DNA of 64,000 nt from CAVOOW01 sp963697675. Lineage in GTDB: Bacteria; Actinomycetota; Actinomycetes; JACCUZ01. Below, in pieces: positions 34,883-43,244 of this stretch. The stretch covers positions 62,001-126,000 of the forward strand of contig CAVOOW010000007.1 in NCBI GenBank assembly GCA_963697675.1, written 5' to 3'. Under the pieces are notes generated by a model. The model did not search any database, had not been told where the DNA came from, and saw only the letters and a program-made list of their open reading frames with translations. A program made the position numbers and the translations under genes. How positions within the stretch are numbered: the stretch's first letter is position 1; every line of letters begins with the position of its first letter.

Positions 34883-35272
34883 TCAGGGAGCGACGGCGAT
34901 GACGCCTATGGAGATCTTCAGATCCGCGAGGCGTTCGGGCAGCGGAAGCATCGCACCGTGACGCGCGGGCGCATCGACGGTGAACCAGCGTCCCCACTCC
35001 TCGTTGAAGCCGTCGAAGTCGTCTGGATTCCGAAGAGACCAGATCGCCCAGACCACGTTCGACAGGCTGCTGCCCGCCGCGTCAAGTGTTGCCTCGACGT
35101 TGCGCAGACACTGAGCCGTCTGCTCCTGGATCGTCGATCCAACGATGGCTCCCGTGTTCGCGTCGATCGGTCCCATGCCTGAGACATAGACCATGCCGCC
35201 TGCCTTCACGGCCTGGCTGTAGCTCGCGAGACCGCCGGGGGCAAGCGGCGTACTGATGATCGTCTTCGGCAT
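34883..35272 (-). CDS. RidA family protein (YjgF/YER057c/UK114)
   Basis: A 129-residue RidA-like protein: YSQAVKAGGMVYVSGMGPID at residues 18-37, EQTAQCLRNVEATLDAAGSSL, and the C-terminal PARHGAMLPLPERLADLKISI. True RidA hydrolyses reactive 2-aminoacrylate; here the conserved Arg falls in the PARHGA stretch, so the deaminase activity is possible but not certain. The ATG at 35272 has GGGAG. Three near copies of TGTCGTCCC lie just upstream (35288-35325). Confidence 0.85.
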   Translation of the reverse strand: MPKTIISTPLAPGGLASYSQAVKAGGMVYVSGMGPIDANTGAIVGSTIQEQTAQCLRNVEATLDAAGSSLSNVVWAIWSLRNPDDFDGFNEEWGRWFTVDAPARHGAMLPLPERLADLKISIGVIAVAP

Positions 35273-35394
35273 TCGTCGTCTCCCTTGGTGTCGTCCCGGC
35301 GGTGTCGTCCCTTGCTGTCGTCCCTTGCTTTTGGGATCGCGACGGCTTGCCAGGTGATCCTCTGCAGCAAGGATTGTCTCCCTACATTGGGACA

Positions 35395-35469
35395 ATGCAC
35401 GTTACGTACGCCGAGCGAGCTCGGCGCCGCGCACAGGGCTGGCTGGACCCGAGCTGGGTCGGCTCGTGA
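35395..35469 (+). CDS. Possible 24-residue ORF coupled to the GntR gene
   Basis: ATG 35395 opens a 24-codon frame (MHVTYAERARRRAQGW, then LDPSWVGS) whose stop TGA overlaps the GTG of the next gene as GTGA (35466-35469). The overlap is the main evidence; there is no ribosome site and the peptide matches nothing known to me. It may be a coupling leader or chance. Confidence 0.3.
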   Translation: MHVTYAERARRRAQGWLDPSWVGS

Positions 35470-35867
35470 TCACCGTCGACACCGCCTCACCCGTCCCGCC
35501 GTTCGAACAGGTCCGCGCCCAGCTCGCAACCCAGATCGCCGACCGCGTGCTGGTCCCCGGCACCCGGCTGCCGACAGTGCGCAAGCTCGCGGACGAGCTC
35601 GGACTGGCGGTGAACACCGTCGCCCGCAGCTATCGCGAACTCGAAGCCGCCGGCCTGGTCGAGACGCGCGGCCGCGGCGGCACCGTCGTCACCACCGGCG
35701 GCGACCACGCGCGGGCACGACTGCTCGAAGCGGCTCAACGCTATGCAGCCCTCGCCCATGACGTCGGCCTCGACGCCGACGAAGCACTCCGCCTGGTCAG
35801 CACAGCCCTCAACCCTGAGCAGACACTTGACCGATCCCGGCGCGGGCCTGCTGATCAGGTGCGCTGA
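35466..35867 (+). CDS. GntR family regulator (YtrA type)
   Basis: A 133-residue regulator. A GntR winged helix fills residues 10-75: PPFEQVRAQLATQIADRVLVPGTRLPTVRKLADELGLAVNTVARSYRELEAAGLV (landmarks TRLPTVRKLADELGLA and ARSYRELEAAGLVETR). A short helical C-terminal tail marks the YtrA subgroup. The GTG start overlaps a 24-codon ORF. YtrA regulators usually sit in front of ABC transporter genes; here a convergent carbohydrate gene follows instead, so its target is unclear. Confidence 0.85.
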   Translation: MITVDTASPVPPFEQVRAQLATQIADRVLVPGTRLPTVRKLADELGLAVNTVARSYRELEAAGLVETRGRGGTVVTTGGDHARARLLEAAQRYAALAHDVGLDADEALRLVSTALNPEQTLDRSRRGPADQVR

Positions 35868-35884
35868 CCGGCCGAGCGTCGGGA

Positions 35885-37876
35885 CTACATCCGGAAGTCG
35901 AGCTGCGGCGGGACCGGCACAGTGGAACGGACCCAGGCCGCCAGCTCCGGGTCGGCCGGGCGTCGCTGGTCCCGTGCCGCGAGCCCCACCTGGTAGTCGA
36001 ACCACACCTCGTGCAGGGCCGTTTCGCCCTCGCGGACGTCGGGTGGAACGACCGTCCCGTGCTCGAGGACGCGGCCGGCGCGGTCGAGATCACCGATCAG
36101 CAGGGCCGCCCGGACCTCGGCGAGCCGGAACCGGCCGAGAGCGCGATGCTCGGGCGGCGCTGCGTCGATGACGGCGAGCGTCCCCGTTCCGTCACCGGCG
36201 GCCAGCAGGGCGTCGAGCAGCTCACCGGCCAGCGGTGCGAGGTCGGGTCGCAGGGCGAGTGCCTGGTGGTAGAGGCGGACGGCCGACGGTAGGTCTCCGT
36301 CGGCCTGCGCCAGGACGGCCAGGTTGCGCCAGGCCCACGCGGTGGGCTCGGTGGCGATCGACCGGGTCCAGGCGTCGGCCGCCGCTTCGATGTCTCCCGC
36401 GACGGCGCGGATCACCCCGAGGTGCAGCATCGCCAGCCACCCGTCGGCCGCCTCCAGCAGCGGCACCCATCGGTTGCTCACTTGGTAGGAGGAGGGTGCC
36501 TGCTCGACCGGCGGCGAGGGCAGTCGCCCGGTCTGCAGCAGCTGGAGCCAGGTGGCCTGCTGCGGGCCGAGCGAGTCGTCGGGGAAGGGTGTACCGGTCA
36601 GGTTCAGCGACCGGTCCCCGTCCCGTTCCCGCGCGATGCGTTCGAGCGCACCCCACCCCGAGCCGGTGTTCAGCACCTCGTCCGGCTCGGTGTCGGCCCA
36701 GGACAGGGTGTCCGCGAGCACCCGGTCGAGCGCTGCCCTGGGGACCAGCGCCTCGAGGTCCCGAGTCACCGCGCGGCGCGCCCGGGACCAGTCGGCCGCG
36801 TGGACGGCGTCCGGGTCGCTCTCGAGCAGTCCGTACGCCTCCACCCAGGCCCACGAGGCACGTCCCGGCATCGGTAGGTGCTCGAGCTGGGTCCGGGCCA
36901 GTCCCGCCTGGATCTCGAGGTACTCCTCGCCCGGCCCGGAGAGCCACTCCTGCCAGTGGTCCCCGCCGGCGCTCCTTCCCCACAGGAAGAGCTTGCGGCC
37001 GCGAAGCAGGTCGGTCGAGGCCTGCACCAGTCCGCTGCCCCGGCCGTCCAGCGCAGCGACCCAGCGACGCTGGTCGTCGTCGATCTGGAAGAAGTAGTCG
37101 GTGGCCTCCGTCGCGCGCGTCGGGTAGGTGCGGTCCCGTCCTTCGAAGTCGGGGATCGGGACCCGACGGAGGCGCCGGTCGGAGGAGAACTGCCAGGCCG
37201 CGTCCGCGGGTGCGAGGACGCGAACGTCGTCCGACTGGGGCACGGCGACGTTGGACCACCAGTAGATGGGTACCTCGGTGTCGCTGGGATTCAGGATCCG
37301 GACGTGGACCAGCAGCACCGGGGAGTCCTCGGGCAGCCAGGCGTCGACCTGGTAGACGACTTCGCGCAACCGCTCGAACTCGTACATCCGCAAGGTCGGC
37401 GTGCCGTCCGGTTGGAGGACGCGGGCAGCGTGCAGCGGCTCGCAGGTGGTGGGCGTGTGCCCGATGGTCCCGATGTTCCACTCCACGCCGCCGGCGAACC
37501 ACGCGTTGCGCAGAGCGAGGTTCGCCGGCTGGAAGACCGGGTTCCGGTGCAGCAGCTCTCGACCGGTCGGCTTGTGCACGAGGGACCACAGCCGCCCACC
37601 GCTGTCCAGGAGGAAGGTGGCGCGCAGGAGGTCGTTCTCCAGCACGGCGACCTTGTGCTCGGCCGGCCGACGGCTGCGGCCGTAGCCGTCCTGGATCAGG
37701 TAGGGCAACACCGTGGTGACCCGGCCGTAGCCGATGTTGCGGCGCATCTCGGCGTCTGCGGCGGCGGTGTCGACCGACGCATGGATGTCGGCCACGGTGA
37801 ACAACGGCGGCAGCGGGTTCTCCGGCCCGACCTGCGCGGTCGGCATGGTCAGCGTCTCGAGACGCAGCTCGCTCAT
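35885..37876 (-). CDS. DUF5107 and TPR domain protein
   Basis: A 663-residue cytoplasmic protein. Residues 1-320 form a DUF5107 beta-sandwich (FLLDSGGRLWSLVHKPTGRELLHRNPVFQPANLALRNAW; landmarks GRLWSLVHKPTGRELL and NAWFAGGVEWNIGTIGHTP). Its GGVEWNIG and WWSNVAVPQ strands resemble galactose mutarotase-like and carbohydrate-processing folds. Residues 330-450 are linking helices, and 460-600 are TPR-like (WLAMLHLGVIRAVAGDIEAA, WAWRNLAVLAQADGDLPSA, VRLYHQALALRPD). It is last of the NgcEFG-like operon, 19 bp after the permease. A role on imported sugars is inferred. Confidence 0.83.
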   Translation of the reverse strand: MSELRLETLTMPTAQVGPENPLPPLFTVADIHASVDTAAADAEMRRNIGYGRVTTVLPYLIQDGYGRSRRPAEHKVAVLENDLLRATFLLDSGGRLWSLVHKPTGRELLHRNPVFQPANLALRNAWFAGGVEWNIGTIGHTPTTCEPLHAARVLQPDGTPTLRMYEFERLREVVYQVDAWLPEDSPVLLVHVRILNPSDTEVPIYWWSNVAVPQSDDVRVLAPADAAWQFSSDRRLRRVPIPDFEGRDRTYPTRATEATDYFFQIDDDQRRWVAALDGRGSGLVQASTDLLRGRKLFLWGRSAGGDHWQEWLSGPGEEYLEIQAGLARTQLEHLPMPGRASWAWVEAYGLLESDPDAVHAADWSRARRAVTRDLEALVPRAALDRVLADTLSWADTEPDEVLNTGSGWGALERIARERDGDRSLNLTGTPFPDDSLGPQQATWLQLLQTGRLPSPPVEQAPSSYQVSNRWVPLLEAADGWLAMLHLGVIRAVAGDIEAAADAWTRSIATEPTAWAWRNLAVLAQADGDLPSAVRLYHQALALRPDLAPLAGELLDALLAAGDGTGTLAVIDAAPPEHRALGRFRLAEVRAALLIGDLDRAGRVLEHGTVVPPDVREGETALHEVWFDYQVGLAARDQRRPADPELAAWVRSTVPVPPQLDFRM

Positions 37877-37895
37877 CGACTCATCGAGAAGGCAG

Positions 37896-38756
37896 CTACT
37901 TCATGGTTCCCGCGGTGACCGAGCCTTGGAGTTGCCGTTGGAAGATGGCATAGACGATGAGGACGGGGACGACGGTGATCACGACGGCGGCGAACAACCG
38001 GCCGAAGTCGACGTTGTAGCCGGCTTGTGAGGCGAACGAGGCCATGCCCTGGGACAGGACGTAGTTGTCGCGGTTGGTGTTCAGGGCGACCGGTAGCAGG
38101 AACTGGTTCCACAGGCCGAGAAAGTTGAAGATGGCGACCGATGCCATCCCCGGCTTGGCCATGGGCAGCATGACCTGGAAGAACTTGCGCCACTCGCCCG
38201 CCCCGTCGATCTCGGCGGCCTCCGCGATCTCGTCGGGGAGGGCTCGGAAGAACGGGAACAGGAAGAACACCGTGAACGGGAGCGCGAACGCCACGTAGGT
38301 GATGATGAGTCCGGGGAGGGTGTTCAGCAGCCCGATGTCTTGGAGAACGAAGAACAGCGGGACGATAGCGAGGAAGACCGGGAACGTCAGCCCGGCGAGC
38401 ATCAGGTAGTAGATGAGCTTGCTGCCGATGAAGGAGAAGCGGGCGAGCACGTAGGCGCACATGGCGCCCAGCACCATCACGATGACCAGAGCGAACCCGA
38501 CCACGATGACGGTGTTGACGAAGTACCTGCCGATGCCTGCCGTGGTCCACGCGGAGACGTAGTTGTCGAAGTTCCAGTTCGCCGGCAGCGTGAACGGTGA
38601 GGCGAAGATCTCCTTGCTCGTCTTGAACGACGACATCAGAGTCCACAGCAGGGGGACGATGATCAGGATCGTCCACAGGCTGAGGACGACGTGGGAGACG
38701 GCGGTGACCGACTTCTGCCCGGTGGTGGACGACGTGGATTGTGTCGTGGTCGTCAT
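37896..38756 (-). CDS. Carbohydrate ABC transporter permease (MalG type, NgcG-like)
   Basis: A 286-residue inner-membrane permease with six segments (VVLSLWTILIIVPLLWTLMS first). It has the EAA loop EIAEAAEIDGAGEWRKFFQVMLPMAKPG (landmark EAAEIDGAGEW) that docks the ATPase. The ATG at 38756 overlaps the stop of the MalF-type gene as ATGA. No ATPase gene is in this operon, so a shared ATPase such as MsiK is expected, as for other actinobacterial sugar importers. Confidence 0.88.
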   Translation of the reverse strand: MTTTTQSTSSTTGQKSVTAVSHVVLSLWTILIIVPLLWTLMSSFKTSKEIFASPFTLPANWNFDNYVSAWTTAGIGRYFVNTVIVVGFALVIVMVLGAMCAYVLARFSFIGSKLIYYLMLAGLTFPVFLAIVPLFFVLQDIGLLNTLPGLIITYVAFALPFTVFFLFPFFRALPDEIAEAAEIDGAGEWRKFFQVMLPMAKPGMASVAIFNFLGLWNQFLLPVALNTNRDNYVLSQGMASFASQAGYNVDFGRLFAAVVITVVPVLIVYAIFQRQLQGSVTAGTMK

Positions 38757-39746
38757 CGCTTGACCTTCGCTTCGCGTCCCCCGGTCAGCCAGTTCACCGA
38801 AAACACGATCGCGGCGAACGTGAGGGTCGCGATGGCCAGCACCACGCCCATCGCGCTGGCCAGGCCGAACTGGCCCTTCGAGAATGCGGTGTTGAGCAGT
38901 CGCTGTGGCATCACGAGGGTTGAGTTGTCCGGCCCCCCGCCGGGGTTGAGTGCCTGCATGTACACGAACGCATCGAGGGCCAGGATGCCCAGGTAGATGT
39001 AAGCGGTCTGGATGCTGTCCCGGATCAACGGGATCGTGATCGAGTACGCCGTCCGGATCCGGCCGGCGCCGTCCAGCCGGATCGCGTCGTAGTAGTCCGA
39101 CGGGATCCCCTTGATCGCTGCGACGAACAGCACCATGTAGAAGCCCACGAAGCCCCAGATGATCACGAACATCGAGGCCGGCATGGCGGTGCGGGTGTCG
39201 CCGAGCCAGGGGAAGCTGGCGAACTGGTCGAACCCGAGCTTCGTGAGGACGCCGTTCAGGAGGCCGGCGGACGGGTCGAACATCTGACTCCACAAGATTC
39301 CGATGATGATCGCCGGGATCGTGTAGGGAAAGAACGAGATCACCCGATAGAAGTTGGAGTTCCGGATCCCGCGCGCGGCCCCGTGCGTGGTGCCCCCCAC
39401 CGTGACCATCGTGGCCAGCACGAAGCTGAGCACGACGGTCACGAGGGGCACCACGACCGCCAGCAGGATGTTGTTCCAGAAGGCGGTCACGAAGATGTCG
39501 TCGTGCAGCCAGCTTCCGGTAGTTCCGCAGACCGACGAAGTTCATGTCGGACGTGAAGCCCGACCAGTCGGTCATGGAGTACCAGAACGCCTGCACGAAC
39601 GGCCAGACCACGAACAGCAGGAAGATCGCCAGCGGCAGCCCGAGGAACACCACGAAGAAGCTGATCCGGTCGAACGTCAGCTTGCGGCGCGCCTTCTTCC
39701 GACGCACGACTGGTGGTGCGTCCGTGACGGCTGCCGAATCGATCAC
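38753..39746 (-). CDS. Carbohydrate ABC transporter permease (MalF type, NgcF-like, frameshifted)
   Basis: A permease of about 330 residues read across one break. The N-terminal frame gives RKLTFDRISFFVVFLGLPLAIFLLFVVWPFVQAFWYSMTDW (landmarks FFVVFLGLPLAIFLLF and FWYSMTDWSGF) and NYRKL. One extra G near 39497 shifts to the second frame, DDIFVTAFWNNILLAVVVPLV. That frame ends with the EAA-type DYYDAIRLDGAGRIRTAYSITIPLI. The ATG at 39746 overlaps the stop of the binding-protein gene as ATGA. The long single frame that seems to join both permeases is an artefact of this indel. Confidence 0.85.
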
Positions 39747-41155
39747 GTGACCTGGATCTTCTTGATCGAGTCGTCGTTACGAACCTTGTCGGTGATCTCC
39801 TGCAGTCCCTTGGTCAGGGCGGCGACGTCGGCTTTGCCGGCCAGGAAGCTGTTCCAGATCACGAGCTGGTCGGTGTTCATGCCGTACAGGTCGACGAACT
39901 TCCAGGTGAAGACGTCGGTCCCGGCGGCGCTGAGCAGGTCGTTCTGCGAGACCAGGGCGGTCGAGCCGAAACCATCAGCCGGGACAGTGCCCTTGACGAT
40001 GGTCGGCGCGAGCTTGGTCTTGGCGAAGTTCGTGGCGGCCTCCTTGGAGAGCATCGTGCGGAGCAGCTCCTTGCCGCCGGCCACGTTCTTGCCCTTGGTC
40101 GGGATCACGAACGGCTCACCGGAGGCGCTGTGCAGCGCCTCGTACGGCATCGAAGAGTCCGCAGTCACCGTCATCTCGGGGCATCCGGTCATCTTGAAGT
40201 CGGGCTTGGTCGTGTCCTTCATCTCGTTCTCGATCCAGGAGCCCGACGGGTACAGCAGGGCGTCCTGGTTGTTGCTCCACTGGGCCTGAGCTGCAGTGAA
40301 CTGGGTGCCCGCTCCGCCGGGCTTCATGTAGCCGGCCTTGACGATCTGGCCCATGCCCTTGAGGACGGCCTGGACTGCCGGCTTCGACCAGCAGTCCGCT
40401 TCCAGGTTCTCCAGCGAGAGCCGGACCTCGTCGCCGCCCTCCTTGATCGCCGACCCGATCGCGAGGGTCTGGTAGTACGTCGCCGCCTCCTTGCCCCACA
40501 GGAACAGGTACTTGTTCTTCGCCTTGGCCTTGGCGCCCAGAGCCATTGCCTCGTCCCACGTCTTCGGCGGGGTCCAGCCGTTCGCCTCGAACAGGCTCGC
40601 GGAGTACCAGACCGCGTAGACCGTGAGCACGTAGTTGAGCGCGGCCAGCTTGCCGTCGTACGTTCCCGGCTCCTCGACGCCACCGAACAGGGTGTCCCGG
40701 ATCTTCGTCCCCTCGAGGTTGTTCGCGTCGAGGACGTCCTTGAGGTCTTCGAGCTGCTCGAGGATCGTGCTGAACCCGATCGCGTCCGCACCGGAGTTGT
40801 CGATCAGGTCGGGCGGGTTGCCACCGACGAAGCGCGGCTGCAGTTCCGTGGCAATCTTGGTCGTCGGGGAGACCTTCACCGTCGACCCGGCGTGGTTCTT
40901 CTGCATCAGCGAGGCGGCGAATGTGACGTAGTCGGTGCCGTAGCCACCGTCGAAGATCACCGCGTCGACCGACGACTTGTCCGCCATACCGAACGGATTG
41001 GTCGTGCTGACCTTGCCGCCTGCCTTCTTGGGGGCTGCCTCGCTGCCGCCACCCGCGCACGCGGCAATTGCGCCGCTGAACGGAATGACGGCCACCGTCG
41101 CTAGCGCGCCTTTCATGAAGCTGCGGCGGTCGACTGCCTTCTTCTCGGTGGTCAT
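39743..41155 (-). CDS. Sugar ABC transporter substrate-binding lipoprotein (NgcE-like)
   Basis: A 470-residue extracellular solute-binding protein. The N-terminus has a twin-arginine-like RRSFMKGA followed by a lipobox (AIAAC near residue 33), so it is an exported lipoprotein. The body resembles NgcE of Streptomyces, the N-acetylglucosamine/chitobiose binding protein: LLYPSGSWIENEMKDTT, CPEMTVTADSSMPYEAL, SASGEPFVIPTKGKNVAGGK. The GlcNAc assignment is by recognition of these stretches and by the neighbouring amino-sugar-type kinase. It is second of a five-gene operon. Confidence 0.84.
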   Translation of the reverse strand: MTTEKKAVDRRSFMKGALATVAVIPFSGAIAACAGGGSEAAPKKAGGKVSTTNPFGMADKSSVDAVIFDGGYGTDYVTFAASLMQKNHAGSTVKVSPTTKIATELQPRFVGGNPPDLIDNSGADAIGFSTILEQLEDLKDVLDANNLEGTKIRDTLFGGVEEPGTYDGKLAALNYVLTVYAVWYSASLFEANGWTPPKTWDEAMALGAKAKAKNKYLFLWGKEAATYYQTLAIGSAIKEGGDEVRLSLENLEADCWSKPAVQAVLKGMGQIVKAGYMKPGGAGTQFTAAQAQWSNNQDALLYPSGSWIENEMKDTTKPDFKMTGCPEMTVTADSSMPYEALHSASGEPFVIPTKGKNVAGGKELLRTMLSKEAATNFAKTKLAPTIVKGTVPADGFGSTALVSQNDLLSAAGTDVFTWKFVDLYGMNTDQLVIWNSFLAGKADVAALTKGLQEITDKVRNDDSIKKIQVT

Positions 41156-41193
41156 GTTGCCTGCCTTCCGGGTTGGTGTGCTGGTGGAACGAG

Positions 41194-41997
41194 TCAGGCC
41201 GTACGACGGATCCGGCCGGCGTAGCGGGCTTCGAGGGTGCTGTTGTGCTCGTCCCCGCCGGGGACGTTGGCCGACAGGTAGACCGGCGGTGTCTCGCCCG
41301 CCTCGGTGAGCCGCCGGACGACTTCGGCGCCGATCAGCTGCGCGACCAGCGCGCCGGTGATCGACGAGACGGCGCAGACGGTGCCGCCGCCGGGCAGCGG
41401 CAGCACGGCGTCGCCGTACGGAGCGCCGTTGTCCAGTGCGACGTCGGCGTGGTCGACGAGCTTGGTGCCCGACGGGTGTCGGGAGTCGACGCCCGCGGTC
41501 TGGGTGAACGACGTGATGACGATCAACCGGTGCCCGTGCTGCTTGACGATCTTCGCGAGCTCGACGATCGAGCCATTGACCCCGGAGTTGGAGGCGATCA
41601 CGAAGATGTCGGCGGGCGACACGTTGGCGAGGTCGTACAACCGGCGGGCGATCGACGGGTCACGTTCGAGGTGCTTGCTGCTGAGCACGTCGGGCGACTC
41701 GCCGCCGACGAGGACGACATCACGCAAGGCGATCCGGTTGCTCGGGACCAGGCCGCCGGCCCGACCCGCGATCTCCATGGTCAGCGCCTCGGAGTGCCCG
41801 GACCCGAAGGCCTGGATGACGCCGCCGGCCCGCAACGACGCCACGATGAGATCTGCCGCCTGCTGTACGGGACCGTCGGCCTGCTCGCTGACCTTTGCCA
41901 TGATCGGTCCGAGTGCGGCGAGGTAGGCCTGCGCGCTGACGCCGCCGTTGGTCGCAGTGGTGTCGCCGTTTCCGGCCGCACTGGACGTCTCAACCAT
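41194..41997 (-). CDS. SIS domain sugar-phosphate protein
   Basis: A 267-residue single SIS domain protein, AGGVIQAFGSGHSEALTMEIAGRAGG at residues 55-80 (landmark FGSGHSEAL), ADIFVIASNSGVNGSIVELA and HRLIVITSFTQTAGVDSRH with the phospho-sugar Ser/Thr clusters. It may be an isomerase/deaminase or a MurQ-like etherase relative acting on a sugar phosphate. It is the first gene of the NgcEFG-like operon and diverges from the amino-sugar kinase with 115 bp between, which supports joint control. Confidence 0.83.
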   Translation of the reverse strand: MVETSSAAGNGDTTATNGGVSAQAYLAALGPIMAKVSEQADGPVQQAADLIVASLRAGGVIQAFGSGHSEALTMEIAGRAGGLVPSNRIALRDVVLVGGESPDVLSSKHLERDPSIARRLYDLANVSPADIFVIASNSGVNGSIVELAKIVKQHGHRLIVITSFTQTAGVDSRHPSGTKLVDHADVALDNGAPYGDAVLPLPGGGTVCAVSSITGALVAQLIGAEVVRRLTEAGETPPVYLSANVPGGDEHNSTLEARYAGRIRRTA

Positions 41998-42112
41998 CGG
42001 AACCGTGGCCTCCCGTGAGTGGATCATCCGACGCCTGCGTGACGTTCGGTTGGACGTAGGCCCCGACGACCGATGCGACACTAACCGATATCCCAACAAA
42101 GTCGGAGTAGAC

Positions 42113-43078
42113 ATGCGCCCAGATTTCCTGGCTCTCGGCGGCGACCTGGGTGGCACGTCGACGCGCATCTTGGTCGTGGGCAGCGATGGTCGGGAGTACG
42201 GCCGCAGCACCACCGGCGGCGGCAACCCGACGACCGATCCGGCCGGCGCTGCAGCGGCGTTCGGCGACGCGTTGCGCGCCGCGCTTTCCGGTGTTGACGC
42301 CGCCCGGGTGAAGGCATCGGTCGTCGGCGTCGCGGGGGGTTCGGCGCTGCGCACACCGGCAGTGGGGACGCACTTCGGCCAGGTCTGGGCCGAGGCCGGA
42401 CTGACCTGCGACCCGGGCTACGTCCCCGACCTCGAGGTGGCGTTCGCGGGCGGCACACCTGCGTCCGACGGAGCCGTGCTGGTCGCAGGAACCGGCGCTG
42501 CGGCGGGGTCGCTCACCGACCATCGGCTGACGCGGACCGCGGGCGGGCACGGCTGGCTGCTCGGTGACGACGGCTCGGGGTTCTGGTTGGGGCGCGAGGC
42601 CGTCCGGGCCACCTTGCGGACACTCGACGCGGGAGAAAAGCCCGGTGCATTGGTCGACTCCGTGCTCCGCGAGCTGGACGCTGACCGGCAAGCGACGGCG
42701 CGCCAGCGCGAACGGGTGATCCAGGCGGTGAACTCGCGCCCGGGTGTCCTGCTGTCGGCACTGGCCCCGCTGGTCACCGCCGCCTACCGGACCGGCGACC
42801 CGCAGGCGCAGTCCATCGTCGAGCGCGCCGCAGCGGCCCTGCAGGCGACTCTCGGCCTGATCCGAGACCCGGCCGAGAGCACGCCGATCGTCCTCGCGGG
42901 AAGCCTGGCCGCCGACGCGTCCCCGGTGGGGGCCGAGCTGCGAACGCTGCTCGCGGCCCGGTTCGCCGGCGCCGTCCTGCCGGCCCGCACCGGGGTGGGC
43001 GGGGCCGCCTGGCTGGCACTCGCGGCGCTGGACCCGGCACTGGCCACCCGCGAGACGCACGCCCGGCTGTGCTCCTGA
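42113..43078 (+). CDS. N-acetylglucosamine kinase-like protein (BadF/BadG ATPase family)
   Basis: A 321-residue sugar kinase of the BadF/BadG/BcrA/BcrD superfamily. The ATP phosphate-1 loop is LGGDLGGTSTRILVVG at residues 7-22, the phosphate-2 region VLVAGTGAAAGS near residue 122, and GGHGWLLGDDGSGFWLGREAVRA near residue 142 marks the NAGK subgroup. The adenosine motif VLAGSLA is near residue 262. The ATG at 42113 has CGGAG upstream. It likely phosphorylates GlcNAc brought in by the adjacent transporter; the sugar is inferred from context. Confidence 0.84.
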   Translation: MRPDFLALGGDLGGTSTRILVVGSDGREYGRSTTGGGNPTTDPAGAAAAFGDALRAALSGVDAARVKASVVGVAGGSALRTPAVGTHFGQVWAEAGLTCDPGYVPDLEVAFAGGTPASDGAVLVAGTGAAAGSLTDHRLTRTAGGHGWLLGDDGSGFWLGREAVRATLRTLDAGEKPGALVDSVLRELDADRQATARQRERVIQAVNSRPGVLLSALAPLVTAAYRTGDPQAQSIVERAAAALQATLGLIRDPAESTPIVLAGSLAADASPVGAELRTLLAARFAGAVLPARTGVGGAAWLALAALDPALATRETHARLCS

Positions 43079-43154
43079 CGACGTCAGTGGGTCTCCTGTT
43101 CGGCGGGGCACAACAACGGCGGCATCGACCTGCCCCATCGTTGGGCGCGATGTT

Positions 43155-43167
43155 TGTAAGACTTACA
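43155..43167. promoter_or_regulatory. Palindrome in a convergent gap
   Basis: TGTAAG-A-CTTACA, a perfect 13-bp palindrome, lies between the ends of the kinase gene and the ROK gene. It is too short for a terminator, and its place after both genes is odd for an operator. It may be a ROK or other regulator site, or chance. Confidence 0.3.
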
Positions 43168-43244
43168 TGCGAACTGACGGGAGGTCAATAGGTTCTGCAA
43201 GAAGTTGTCCGACTGTGATGCTTGACGCGAGACGGGCATGGCGC

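Noticed and set aside
37896..39746. Apparent fusion of the two sugar permeases
   Set aside because: The frame joins them only because of the indel near 39497. The MalG-type protein has its own ATG at 38756, overlapping the end of the MalF-type gene.
41998..42112. DasR (dre) operators in the amino-sugar cluster
   Set aside because: No sequence like the dre palindrome (TGGTCTAGACCA) was found here or near the other cluster promoters.
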